From assembly GCA_964442745.1 (NCBI GenBank), contig CAYUAI010000013.1, positions 5,329 through 69,328 on the forward strand: a stretch of 64,000 nt of DNA, given 5' to 3'. The notes beneath the pieces were generated by a model, which searched no databases, was not told the origin of the DNA, and worked only from the letters and a program-made list of their open reading frames with translations. Source of the DNA: CAYUAI01 sp964442745. Its GTDB lineage: Bacteria > Pseudomonadota > Gammaproteobacteria > S012-40. The position numbers and the translations under genes were made by a program. How positions within the stretch are numbered: the first letter of the stretch is position 1; each line of letters starts with the position of its first letter. Positions 51,872 through 61,263 of this stretch are shown here, one piece after another.

Positions 51872-52342
51872 ATGAATATTACGGTTACCCTGTTTGCGCA
51901 GATGGTCGCATTTATTTTGCTCTTGTACTTTATGAATAAAGTACTATACAAGCCGATGAATAAAATGCTGAGTGATCGCCAAAAGCGCATTGCTGATGGC
52001 CTCGCCGCAGCAGAAAAAGGCATTAAAGAGCAAGAGCTTGCCGAAAAACGTGCATTAGAGAAGTTGGGCGATGCGAAAAAGCAAGCTTCTGAAATTATTT
52101 CTCAGGCACAAAAACGAGCCAATGAAATTATTGAAGAAGCAAAAGATGGCGCCCGTACTGAAGCAGCGAAAATTGAGAATGCGGCGAAAGCAGAAATCGA
52201 TCAAGAAATTAATCGAGCGAAAGAGCAATTACGCAAAGAAGTCGCAGGTATTGCTGTGATTGGCGCGGGTAAAATTCTTAAGAAAGAGATTAATGCTGCT
52301 GCTCACGGGGATCTAATGAAAGATCTAGCCGCGCAGATATAG
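51872..52342 (+). CDS. atpF: ATP synthase Fo subunit b
   Basis: A 156-residue stator stalk with one N-terminal membrane helix (LFAQMVAFILLLYFMNKVLY) and a long charged coiled coil rich in Ala, Glu and Lys. Length matches E. coli b (156). It joins the a subunit to F1 as a dimer. A CGAGGA ribosome site precedes the start. Confidence 0.96.
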   Translation: MNITVTLFAQMVAFILLLYFMNKVLYKPMNKMLSDRQKRIADGLAAAEKGIKEQELAEKRALEKLGDAKKQASEIISQAQKRANEIIEEAKDGARTEAAKIENAAKAEIDQEINRAKEQLRKEVAGIAVIGAGKILKKEINAAAHGDLMKDLAAQI

Positions 52343-52359
52343 TTTAAGGTATCCACAAT

Positions 52360-52896
52360 ATGGCAGAAGCAAGTACCATTGCGCGACCTTATGCACGAGC
52401 GATTTTCCAGTTAGCCCAGCAAAGCGATAGTCTGCAAGCGTGGGGCGATACGTTAGCCTCCGTTAAAGTGATTGTTGGTGATCCACAAATGGTGGCGCTG
52501 ATTAATAATCCGAAAATTGCGAATAGCAAAATCGTAGAAACCGTTTTTAGTTTGGCAGATAAGTCATTAATGGATGAAGGTAAGAGCTTCATCAAGCTGC
52601 TAGCTCAAAATGGGCGGTTAGGCGTGTTTGCTGACATTGTTGCTCAGTTTGAGAAATTTCGTGCGGAAGCGGAAAAGACCATGACGGCTGAAGTTGTGTC
52701 AGCCTATGAAGTCAGCGAAGCACAGCAATTAGAGATCGCCACTGCACTCAAAAACCGTTTAGGCTGTGATGTGACTCTGGTTTGTCGAACGGATGATACT
52801 TTGCTTGGTGGCGCGGTGATTCGTGCTGGCGACCTGGTTATCGACGGCTCTGTGGCTGGCCAAATAGATCGACTTAAGAGTGAGTTGTCTCACTAA
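52360..52896 (+). CDS. atpH: ATP synthase F1 subunit delta
   Basis: A 178-residue protein that caps F1 and binds the b stalk. It begins with the family pattern STIARPYARAIFQLAQQ. The C-terminal motif DDTLLGGAVIRAGDLVIDGS is diagnostic. Order between atpF and atpA confirms it. Confidence 0.96.
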   Translation: MAEASTIARPYARAIFQLAQQSDSLQAWGDTLASVKVIVGDPQMVALINNPKIANSKIVETVFSLADKSLMDEGKSFIKLLAQNGRLGVFADIVAQFEKFRAEAEKTMTAEVVSAYEVSEAQQLEIATALKNRLGCDVTLVCRTDDTLLGGAVIRAGDLVIDGSVAGQIDRLKSELSH

Positions 52897-52920
52897 CCCG
52901 AATGTTAAGAGGGAATAAGA

Positions 52921-54462
52921 ATGCAATTGAATCCCGCAGAAATTAGTGAATTAATTAAAGAAAAAATAAAAGATTTTGATACCGCGACAGAAGTACGCAC
53001 AGAAGGCACCATTGTTAGTGTCACTGATGGTATTGTCCGAATTCATGGCCTATCTGATGTCATGTCAGGTGAAATGTTAGCGTTTCCTGGTAACGTATTT
53101 GGTTTAGCATTGAACCTGGAACGTGACTCTGTGGGTGCGGTTATTCTTGGTGATTACAGTGGGTTGTCCGAAGGTGACAGTGCGAAATGTACGGGCCGAA
53201 TTTTAGAGGTGCCGGTCGGTGAAGCCCTGTTGGGGCGTGTGGTTGATGCGTTGGGTAATCCCATTGATGGTAAAGGGCCGGTTAATACATCGTTATCTTC
53301 CGCCATTGAGAAAATCGCACCGGGTGTGATTGCCCGGCAGTCGGTGGACGAACCTGTGCAAACCGGTTTGAAGGCGATTGATGCGATGGTACCGATTGGT
53401 CGTGGTCAGCGGGAATTGATTATTGGTGACCGGCAAACCGGTAAAACGGCCGTGGCGATTGATGCCATTATCAATCAAAAGGGCACGGGTGTTAAATGTA
53501 TCTATGTGGCGATTGGTCAAAAAGCCTCTTCGATTGTCAATGTGGTCAAAAAGTTAGAAGAGCATGGTGCATTAGCGCACACCATTATTGTGTCTGCCGC
53601 CGCTTCTGAATCGGCCGCGTTGCAATATATTGCGCCTTATTCAGGTTGCAGCATGGGCGAGTTTTTCCGCGATCGTGGTCAGGATGCGTTGATCGTCTAT
53701 GATGATTTAACCAAACAAGCCTGGGCTTATCGACAAGTTTCTTTATTGTTACGGCGTCCACCAGGTCGAGAAGCCTATCCGGGGGATGTTTTCTATTTGC
53801 ATTCACGGTTATTAGAACGTGCTTCTCGAGTCAATGCCGATTATGTAGAAAAGTTTACTAATGGTGAAGTGAAGGGGCGAACCGGTTCATTGACGGCCTT
53901 GCCGATCATTGAAACCCAAGCCGGTGATGTGTCTGCGTTTGTTCCTACCAATGTGATTTCCATCACTGATGGTCAGATTTTCTTAGAGACAGATTTGTTT
54001 AACTCAGGTATTCGACCAGCGATTAACGCCGGTTTATCTGTTTCTCGAGTGGGTGGTGCGGCACAAACCAAGATTATCAAAAAACTCGGTGGGGGTGTGC
54101 GTCTTGATTTAGCGCAATACCGTGAACTGGCTGCCTTTGCTCAGTTTGCTTCGGATCTTGATGAAAGTACTCGTAAGCAAATCGAACGAGGTCAACGTGT
54201 GACCGAGTTGATGAAGCAAAAACAATATGCACCCTTATCGATTGCTGAGATGGCATTTAGTTTATTTGCTGCCAATGAAGGTTATATTGACGATGTTTCA
54301 GTGGATAAAGTCGTTGATTTTGAGATGGCTTTGCATGCATACATTAAGTCAAGCGCTGCTGCACTCGCCGATAAGATTAACTCGACTGCTAATTTTAATG
54401 ATGAAATTGCCAATGAAATGAAAAGTGCAATTGAATCTTTTAAATCAACCAGTACTTGGTAA
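52921..54462 (+). CDS. atpA: ATP synthase F1 subunit alpha
   Basis: A 513-residue non-catalytic nucleotide-binding subunit. P-loop IIGDRQTGKTAVAIDAI, Walker B-like DALIVYDDLTKQAWAYRQ, and the alpha signature SISDG-like VISITDGQIFLETDLFN with PAINAGLSVSRVGGAAQ. Length equals that of E. coli. AGAGGGAA precedes the start. Confidence 0.98.
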   Translation: MQLNPAEISELIKEKIKDFDTATEVRTEGTIVSVTDGIVRIHGLSDVMSGEMLAFPGNVFGLALNLERDSVGAVILGDYSGLSEGDSAKCTGRILEVPVGEALLGRVVDALGNPIDGKGPVNTSLSSAIEKIAPGVIARQSVDEPVQTGLKAIDAMVPIGRGQRELIIGDRQTGKTAVAIDAIINQKGTGVKCIYVAIGQKASSIVNVVKKLEEHGALAHTIIVSAAASESAALQYIAPYSGCSMGEFFRDRGQDALIVYDDLTKQAWAYRQVSLLLRRPPGREAYPGDVFYLHSRLLERASRVNADYVEKFTNGEVKGRTGSLTALPIIETQAGDVSAFVPTNVISITDGQIFLETDLFNSGIRPAINAGLSVSRVGGAAQTKIIKKLGGGVRLDLAQYRELAAFAQFASDLDESTRKQIERGQRVTELMKQKQYAPLSIAEMAFSLFAANEGYIDDVSVDKVVDFEMALHAYIKSSAAALADKINSTANFNDEIANEMKSAIESFKSTSTW

Positions 54463-54477
54463 GCTGGGGAACCTCTT

Positions 54478-55341
54478 ATGGCCGTTGGCAAAGAAATTAG
54501 AACTCAGATAAAGAGTATCAAAAATACCCAAAAGATTACTCGTGCCATGGAAATGGTGGCGGGTAGCAAAATGCGTAAAGCGCAGAAGCGTATGCAGGCA
54601 TCTAGACCGTATGCTCAAAAAATGCGCAATGTGGTTCACCATTTAGCGCATGCGCATCCTGAATATAAACATCCTTATTTGCTAGATCGTGAAATTAAAA
54701 AGATAGGTTATATCGTTGTCTCCACCGATCGAGGTTTATGTGGTGGTTTGAATACCAATCTTTTTAAGAAAGCGATTTTTGGCTTGCGTGATTGGCATGA
54801 TAAAGAGATTCCTGCTCAAATTTGTAGCATTGGGCAAAAAGGCGCCTCTTTTTTTAAGCGTTTTGGTGGCAACATTGTCGCCCAAGTTTCCCACTTAGGG
54901 GATGAGCCTGGCATCAATGAGCTGATCGGCACGGTGAAAGTGATGTTGGATGCATTTGATAAAGGGGAAATCGATCGCTTGTTTTTGGTGAGCAATGAAT
55001 TTGTTAATACCATGACCCAAAAACCGCAGATTGAGCAACTGTTGCCGATTCATGTGGAAGCCCCTGAAGTTGAGTTAAAACACCACTGGGATTACATGTA
55101 TGAGCCTGAGGCAAAAGATGTTTTGGATCGGCTGATGGCCAGATACATCGAGTCTTTGGTTTATCAAAGCGTTGTTGAAAATATCGCCTGTGAGCAAGCG
55201 TCTCGCATGGTGGCGATGAAGAGTGCTTCCGACAACGCGGGTGATTTAATCAGCGATCTGCAGTTGGTTTATAACAAGGCGCGTCAAGCAGCGATTACTC
55301 AAGAGATTTCCGAAATTGTCGGCGGAGCGGCTGCAGTTTGA
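54478..55341 (+). CDS. atpG: ATP synthase F1 subunit gamma
   Basis: A 287-residue central rotor shaft. The N-terminal helix has EIRTQIKSIKNTQKITRAME and the conserved VAGSKMRKAQKRM; STDRGLCGGLNTNLF follows. The C-terminal helix has ASRMVAMKSASDNAGDLI and ARQAAITQEISEIVGGA. Length is typical. Confidence 0.97.
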   Translation: MAVGKEIRTQIKSIKNTQKITRAMEMVAGSKMRKAQKRMQASRPYAQKMRNVVHHLAHAHPEYKHPYLLDREIKKIGYIVVSTDRGLCGGLNTNLFKKAIFGLRDWHDKEIPAQICSIGQKGASFFKRFGGNIVAQVSHLGDEPGINELIGTVKVMLDAFDKGEIDRLFLVSNEFVNTMTQKPQIEQLLPIHVEAPEVELKHHWDYMYEPEAKDVLDRLMARYIESLVYQSVVENIACEQASRMVAMKSASDNAGDLISDLQLVYNKARQAAITQEISEIVGGAAAV

Positions 55342-55387
55342 CGGTAACAGAATTATTATTCTTTGAAAGTTTTAAGAGGAAATAGGC

Positions 55388-56767
55388 ATGAGCGCAGGTA
55401 GTGTTGTTCAAGTCATTGGCGCCGTGGTTGACGTAGAGTTTCCACGGGATTCAGTGCCGAAGGTATATGACGCATTAGTCGTTGATGAAGTAGCGTTAAC
55501 GCTTGAAGTGCAACAGCAATTGGGTGACGGTGTCGTTAGAACAGTGGCGATGGGACCGAGTGACGGATTAAAGCGTGGGATTAACGTTAATAATACTGGC
55601 AAACCGATTTCAGTGCCTGTGGGTAATAAAACCCTCGGTCGTATTATGGACGTGTTGGGCAATCCCATTGACGAGAAAGGTCCAATCGGTGAAGACGTTA
55701 AATGGGCGATTCATCGTAAAGCACCAACGTATGAAGAATTATTGCCCACCACGGATTTATTAGAAACCGGCATTAAGGTGATTGATCTCATATGTCCTTT
55801 CGCAAAAGGCGGTAAGGTTGGTCTGTTCGGCGGTGCTGGGGTTGGTAAAACCGTTAACATGATGGAACTAATTCGTAACATCGCGGCGGAGCACAGTGGT
55901 TATTCAGTGTTTGCTGGGGTAGGTGAGCGTACTCGTGAAGGTAATGACTTTTATCATGAAATGACAGACAGTAATGTTATTGATAAAGTGTCACTCGTGT
56001 ATGGTCAGATGAATGAACCACCAGGTAACCGTTTGCGCGTAGCATTGACCGGTTTGACCATGGCAGAATATTTCCGTGATGAAGGTCGTGATGTTTTATT
56101 ATTTGTTGATAATATTTACCGATACACACTGGCGGGAACAGAAGTTTCTGCCCTGTTAGGTCGGATGCCATCAGCGGTAGGTTATCAGCCGACCTTGGCA
56201 GAAGAAATGGGAGTGTTGCAGGAGCGAATTACTTCGACTAAAACGGGTTCCATTACTTCAATCCAAGCCGTATATGTACCGGCTGATGATTTAACTGACC
56301 CATCACCTGCCACCACCTTCGCGCATTTGGATGCCACCGTGGTATTGTCACGGCAGATTGCTGAACTGGGTATTTATCCAGCGGTTGATCCGCTTGATTC
56401 AACCAGTCGCCAATTGGATCCGTTGGTGATCGGTAATGAGCATTATGACGTGGCTCGTGCGGTACAGGGCACTTTACAGCGCTATAAAGAATTAAAAGAC
56501 ATCATTGCCATTCTTGGTATGGATGAGTTATCCGAAGATGATAAACTGACGGTATCACGTGCTCGAAAAATCCAACGCTTTTTATCACAGCCTTTCTTTG
56601 TGGCTGAGGTATTCACGGGTTCACCAGGCAAATACGTTTCACTGAAAGATACTATTCGTGGATTTAAAGGCATTGCTGACGGTGAATATGACAGTTTACC
56701 CGAACAAGCTTTTTACATGGTAGGATCGATTGAAGAAGCCGTAGAAAAAGCCAAAGCGATGCAATAA
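55388..56767 (+). CDS. atpD: ATP synthase F1 subunit beta
   Basis: A 459-residue catalytic subunit. P-loop GLFGGAGVGKTVNMMELI, the catalytic GERTREGNDFYHEM and Walker B VLLFVDNIYRYTLAG, then VPADDLTDPSPATTFAHLDA. Length equals that of E. coli. TTAAGAGGAA lies before the ATG. Confidence 0.98.
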   Translation: MSAGSVVQVIGAVVDVEFPRDSVPKVYDALVVDEVALTLEVQQQLGDGVVRTVAMGPSDGLKRGINVNNTGKPISVPVGNKTLGRIMDVLGNPIDEKGPIGEDVKWAIHRKAPTYEELLPTTDLLETGIKVIDLICPFAKGGKVGLFGGAGVGKTVNMMELIRNIAAEHSGYSVFAGVGERTREGNDFYHEMTDSNVIDKVSLVYGQMNEPPGNRLRVALTGLTMAEYFRDEGRDVLLFVDNIYRYTLAGTEVSALLGRMPSAVGYQPTLAEEMGVLQERITSTKTGSITSIQAVYVPADDLTDPSPATTFAHLDATVVLSRQIAELGIYPAVDPLDSTSRQLDPLVIGNEHYDVARAVQGTLQRYKELKDIIAILGMDELSEDDKLTVSRARKIQRFLSQPFFVAEVFTGSPGKYVSLKDTIRGFKGIADGEYDSLPEQAFYMVGSIEEAVEKAKAMQ

Positions 56768-56784
56768 TAACTTGGAGTAGGTAT

Positions 56785-57204
56785 ATGGCTATGACAATCC
56801 ATGTTGATATTGTCAGTGCTGAAGAAGAAATTTTCTCCGGTCCTGCTGAAATGGTGTTTGCACCTGCAATCATGGGCGATGTGGGTATTATGCCACAGCA
56901 TGCCCCGTTATTGACGGCACTTAAGCCGGGTGAAGTTCGGATTCAGAACGGCGATGAGGAACAATTCATCTATGTCTCAGGTGGTATGTTAGAAGTTCAA
57001 CCCCATGTGATCACCGTATTGGCTGATACGGCAGTGAGGGCTAAGGATCTGGACGAAGCAGCGGCTTTGGAGGCGAAACAAATTGCTGAAAAAGCCCTCA
57101 AAGATAAGCGATCCGATATTGATTATGCGAGAGCTCAGGCGGAACTGGCTGAAGCCATTGCACAATTGCAAACTATCCAGCGTATCAAGAAAAATAGGCG
57201 CTGA
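56785..57204 (+). CDS. atpC: ATP synthase F1 subunit epsilon
   Basis: A 139-residue rotor subunit with the N-terminal beta sandwich (TIHVDIVSAEEEIFSGPAEM, GDVGIMPQHAPLLTALKPG) and the C-terminal two-helix regulatory arm (YARAQAELAEAIAQLQTI). It may inhibit ATP hydrolysis. It is the last gene of the operon, followed by a strong terminator. Confidence 0.96.
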   Translation: MAMTIHVDIVSAEEEIFSGPAEMVFAPAIMGDVGIMPQHAPLLTALKPGEVRIQNGDEEQFIYVSGGMLEVQPHVITVLADTAVRAKDLDEAAALEAKQIAEKALKDKRSDIDYARAQAELAEAIAQLQTIQRIKKNRR

Positions 57205-57240
57205 TTCATTAAGTTTTAGCACGTAATATAGATAAAGTAA

Positions 57241-57267
57241 AAAAAAGGGCATTTATGCCCTTTTTTT
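57241..57267 (+). terminator. Rho-independent terminator of the atp operon
   Basis: AAAAAAGGGCAT, loop TT, ATGCCC and seven T. It lies 36 bases past atpC. Confidence 0.92.
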
Positions 57268-57379
57268 GTTTTCAATAAAGCAAAATGCGAGGGCTGTATT
57301 TGATAGCCATAGCGTTATAAAAAAGTCTTTCCGAGTATTCAAATCCTTTCCCATCATATAACCTAGCGTGAGGGCGATA

Positions 57380-58753
57380 ATGGACTTAGAGATAATCATT
57401 TTAGCGGCAGGAAAAGGCACTCGAATGCGCTCCAGATTACCTAAGGTTTTACAACCATTAGCTGGTGTGACATTGTTGGAGCATGTTGTGAATACCGCCA
57501 AATCGATGCAGCCTAAAACAATGTCGGTTGTTTATGGTCATGGCGGTGATTTAGTGCTCAATCATTTGTCGCATATGGAAGCGATTAATTGGGTAGAGCA
57601 AGCGGAACAATTAGGAACTGGCCACGCCGTAATGCAAGCCTATCCACATTTGCAAGCCGATAGTATTGTGCTGGTACTTTACGGCGATGTACCATTAACT
57701 CAAGTGGCTACCCTCAATCGTTTATTGGAGAATTTTCAGCAAGCAGATACCGCGATTTCTTTATTAACCGCCACGCTAGAGGACGCCAGTGGTTATGGTC
57801 GTATCATTCGTGATCCGCATAATCAAGTGATTGCCATCGTGGAAGAGAAAGATGCAACAGAAGATCAAAAAAAGATCTGCGAAGTGAATACCGGGATCTT
57901 AGCCGCGAAAGCCTCTTTATTAGTCGGTTGGTTAGATCAACTTGATACCAATAATGCCCAGGGTGAGCTATATTTAACCGATGTTATCCGTATGGCCGTG
58001 GCGGATGGTCAGCGAGTGCAAACCGCATCGGCGATGCACGATTGGGAAATACTGGGGGTTAATGACAAATTACAATTGTCAGGCTTGGAGCGCCAGTTTC
58101 AACTCAACCAAGCGCAGGCCTTAATGCGAGCCGGCGTTACTTTACGTGATCCGCAGCGTTTCGATAATCGAGGGAACTTGGCTGTGGGTCAAGATGTGCT
58201 CATTGATGTGAATGTCATCATTGAAGGAAATGTGAGTTTAGGTAATGGCACAACCGTGGGAGCCAATACCTCGTTGACGAATGTGCAGGTAGCCGATGGC
58301 GTGACCATTAAAGCGAATTGTGTGATTGAGGATGCAGTGATTGGTCAAGGCTGCATCATTGGGCCCTTTGCGCGGATTCGACCAGGTACCGAGCTTAAAG
58401 CGGCAGTTCATATCGGAAATTTTGTAGAAATCAAAAAGTCCAAAGTAGATAGTAACAGTAAAATCAATCATCTAAGCTATATTGGTGATGCGATAGTCGG
58501 ACAGCGCGTGAATATTGGTGCAGGCACGATTACCTGTAATTATGATGGTGTCAATAAGAACAGGACTATAATAGAAGATGATGTTTTTGTTGGTTCCGAC
58601 TCACAGTTAATCGCACCGGTGACGATTCAACAGGGGGCGACCATTGCGGCTGGCACCACGGTAAATAAAACAGCGCCAGCTGGAAAACTGACGATTGGTC
58701 GGTGTCAGCAAGAAGTCATTCAAGGTTGGCGGCGGCCGACCAAGCGTCAATAA
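57380..58753 (+). CDS. glmU: Bifunctional GlcNAc-1-P uridyltransferase / GlcN-1-P acetyltransferase
   Basis: A 457-residue enzyme making UDP-GlcNAc for murein and LPS. The N-terminal pyrophosphorylase has LAAGKGTRMRSRLPKVLQPL and the product-binding EQLGTGHAVMQAYP. The C-terminal left-handed beta helix has hexapeptide repeats (IGPFARIRPGTELKAAVHIG) and NIGAGTITCNYDGVNK. The ATG at 57380 has GAGGG about 6 bases upstream; an in-frame GTG at 57368 is less likely. glmS follows after 67 bp. Confidence 0.97.
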   Translation: MDLEIIILAAGKGTRMRSRLPKVLQPLAGVTLLEHVVNTAKSMQPKTMSVVYGHGGDLVLNHLSHMEAINWVEQAEQLGTGHAVMQAYPHLQADSIVLVLYGDVPLTQVATLNRLLENFQQADTAISLLTATLEDASGYGRIIRDPHNQVIAIVEEKDATEDQKKICEVNTGILAAKASLLVGWLDQLDTNNAQGELYLTDVIRMAVADGQRVQTASAMHDWEILGVNDKLQLSGLERQFQLNQAQALMRAGVTLRDPQRFDNRGNLAVGQDVLIDVNVIIEGNVSLGNGTTVGANTSLTNVQVADGVTIKANCVIEDAVIGQGCIIGPFARIRPGTELKAAVHIGNFVEIKKSKVDSNSKINHLSYIGDAIVGQRVNIGAGTITCNYDGVNKNRTIIEDDVFVGSDSQLIAPVTIQQGATIAAGTTVNKTAPAGKLTIGRCQQEVIQGWRRPTKRQ

Positions 58754-58820
58754 ATTGTTCGCATGGCAAATATAAAGCCATATGGTTGGTCGTTACATTT
58801 TTAATATAAAAGGGTGACTC

Positions 58821-60653
58821 ATGTGTGGAATAGTTGGGGCTGTTGCTGAAAGGGATGTGGTACCTATCCTATTAGAAGGATTGTTTCGTTTAGAATATCG
58901 GGGTTATGATTCTTCGGGTTTAGTGGTGATTGATACGGATCATCAACTTTCACGGTTACGATCGTTGGGCAAAGTGGCTGAGCTGAAGATGGCGCTGAGT
59001 GAAAATAAAGTACGCGGCTATACGGGCATTGCCCATACCCGTTGGGCAACGCATGGTAAGCCGAGCCAAGCGAATGCCCATCCGCATATTTGCAATAATA
59101 CGGTAGCATTGGTACACAACGGCATTATTGAAAATCATGAAATATTGAAGCGACGGCAAATTGATCAAGGTTATAGTTTCACCTCAGAAACGGATACCGA
59201 AGTCGCGGTTCATGAAGTACATGCCTATTTAAAAAATCAGGATTTATTGGTGGCGGTGAAAAAAGCCGTTAATGAACTGGAAGGTGCTTTTGCGCTGGGT
59301 GTGATGGATATTAATGATGCGTCTAGATTGGTGGCGGCTCGGCGAGGCAGCCCATTAGTCATTGGTATCGGTATTGGTGAACATTTTATTGCTTCTGATG
59401 TGAATGCATTATTGCCCGTTACTAACCGGTTTATTTTCTTAGAAGATGGCGATGTTGCAGATATTTATCGGGATAAGATCGTTATTTACGATCACGCAGA
59501 CAATGTGGTGACCCGAGAAATTAAATTCTCTAATTTAGCCGCAGATACTGCCGATAAAGGCCCTTATCGGCATTATATGCTGAAGGAGATTTTTGAACAG
59601 CCGAATGCCATTGCCGAAACGTTGGAAGGGCGTATTCGAGATGATCTTGTGCTTGAAGATGCATTTGGTCTTGGTGCAAGCAAAATATTCGATGAAATTT
59701 CGGGTATTCATATGCTGGCTTGTGGAACCAGTTTTCACGCAGGAATGATTGCTAAATATTGGTTTGAATCCATCGCTAAAATTCCTTGCACGGTAGAAAT
59801 TGCTAGTGAGTTTCGTTATCGGAAACCTGTAGTACGCAATAACAATTTAATTGTGACAATTTCCCAGTCAGGTGAAACGGCAGATACCTTAGCGGCATTG
59901 GGCGAAGCTAAAAAATTAGGATTTGGCGCTTCACTGGCAATATGTAATGTTCCAGAAAGCTCGCTGGTCAGGGCTTCGGATTTAGCGTTGATGACTCGTG
60001 CCGGCCCTGAAATTGGTGTGGCATCAACAAAAGCGTTTACTACCCAGTTGGTTGCATTGATGTTATTGGTATTAGCGGTGGCTAGACGGCGGGGTTTTTC
60101 CCATACTGATGAGAAAAAAATTGTACACGAGTTAGTTAGCTTGCCTGGTAAAATTGAATATACTCTGAATAATATTTGTCAACCCATTGAACAACTGGCG
60201 GAAGATTTCAGTGAAAAACATCATGCGTTATTTCTAGGACGCGGTGCCATGTACCCCGTGGCGATGGAAGGGGCATTAAAGCTGAAAGAAATTTCTTATA
60301 TTCATGCAGAAGCCTATCCCGCAGGTGAACTCAAACACGGTCCATTGGCTTTGGTCGATGCGGATATGCCGGTCATTATTGTTGCGCCCAATGATGATCT
60401 ATTAGAAAAGTTGAAATCAAATATGCAAGAGGTTCATGCGCGTGGTGGGCAACTTTATGTATTTGCTGATTTAGCGGCCAGTGTTGAGGCATCTAAAGGG
60501 ATGAAAATCACTGAAATAGTGGCCGTGGATGAGGTTATTGCACCAATTTTATATACAGTACCTCTGCAATTGCTATCGTATTACGTTGCGATTATCAAAG
60601 GCACCGATGTGGATCAACCGAGAAATTTGGCAAAATCAGTGACCGTAGAATAA
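58821..60653 (+). CDS. glmS: Glutamine--fructose-6-phosphate aminotransferase
   Basis: A 610-residue enzyme that makes glucosamine-6-phosphate from fructose-6-phosphate and glutamine. The N-terminal glutaminase uses Cys2 (MCGIVGAVAERD), with HTRWATHGKPSQANAHPH and VHNGIIENHE. Two SIS isomerase domains follow (MLACGTSFHAGMIAKYWFE, VTISQSGETADTLAAL; later AEAYPAGELKHGPLALVD). It ends in LAKSVTVE. It supplies the pathway continued by GlmU. Confidence 0.98.
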   Translation: MCGIVGAVAERDVVPILLEGLFRLEYRGYDSSGLVVIDTDHQLSRLRSLGKVAELKMALSENKVRGYTGIAHTRWATHGKPSQANAHPHICNNTVALVHNGIIENHEILKRRQIDQGYSFTSETDTEVAVHEVHAYLKNQDLLVAVKKAVNELEGAFALGVMDINDASRLVAARRGSPLVIGIGIGEHFIASDVNALLPVTNRFIFLEDGDVADIYRDKIVIYDHADNVVTREIKFSNLAADTADKGPYRHYMLKEIFEQPNAIAETLEGRIRDDLVLEDAFGLGASKIFDEISGIHMLACGTSFHAGMIAKYWFESIAKIPCTVEIASEFRYRKPVVRNNNLIVTISQSGETADTLAALGEAKKLGFGASLAICNVPESSLVRASDLALMTRAGPEIGVASTKAFTTQLVALMLLVLAVARRRGFSHTDEKKIVHELVSLPGKIEYTLNNICQPIEQLAEDFSEKHHALFLGRGAMYPVAMEGALKLKEISYIHAEAYPAGELKHGPLALVDADMPVIIVAPNDDLLEKLKSNMQEVHARGGQLYVFADLAASVEASKGMKITEIVAVDEVIAPILYTVPLQLLSYYVAIIKGTDVDQPRNLAKSVTVE

Positions 60654-60731
60654 TATTTCATCCACTACTGGATAATGATCGCTTTGTTTAAACACGATTG
60701 ATATTACGCTATTTTAGGAGCAATACAATTC

Positions 60732-61262
60732 ATGGGACATTGGCTAACGACGTTTATTAATTTATGCAAGTTAAAAACGGGACCCCAAGACTTGCCGTTA
60801 TCGCGAGAATTAATGTATGTTTCTGTGTTTGCGTATTGGCTGATGGGTGTCGTGTTAACTTTGGTCAACCAGACCTTTGGACAGGCGGTTTTTTTATCAT
60901 TAGTGCAAACGATTATTTTAGTTTTTATATGTAAAATCGTGTTGTGGATTGCTAAAAAGCCGGAACGAAGTTTACAGACATTAACTGCTCTAGCGGGAAG
61001 TGGCGCATTGATCGCTTTGCTGGCGTGGCCCTTATTGATGTGGATGGGGCAAGCTGAAATAACGGGCGAGCATCCACTGGCTATATTATGGTTACTGTTA
61101 GTGATTTGGGAAACGGTGGTGATTGGCCATATTTTTCGTCACGCACTGGAAATTCCATTTTTAGCTGGTATTGGGGTGGCTTTGGTTTTTGTGTATATGA
61201 CTTTTACTGTGACAGTGCGTTTTCTACGAGTGATGTCTATGACCACTGGCTCCGGTGGCTAA
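60732..61262 (+). CDS. Multi-pass inner-membrane protein of unknown function
   Basis: A 176-residue protein with four or five predicted membrane helices (YVSVFAYWLMGVVLTLV, AVFLSLVQTIILVFICKIVL, ALIALLAWPLLMWMG, FLAGIGVALVFVYMTFTVTV) and a short basic N-terminus (LCKLKTG). No family is recognised with certainty. It is 78 bp after glmS, with TTAGGAG before the ATG, and ends 2 bp before the chosen mpl start, so cotranscription with mpl is likely. Confidence 0.75.
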   Translation: MGHWLTTFINLCKLKTGPQDLPLSRELMYVSVFAYWLMGVVLTLVNQTFGQAVFLSLVQTIILVFICKIVLWIAKKPERSLQTLTALAGSGALIALLAWPLLMWMGQAEITGEHPLAILWLLLVIWETVVIGHIFRHALEIPFLAGIGVALVFVYMTFTVTVRFLRVMSMTTGSGG

Positions 61263-61263
61263 T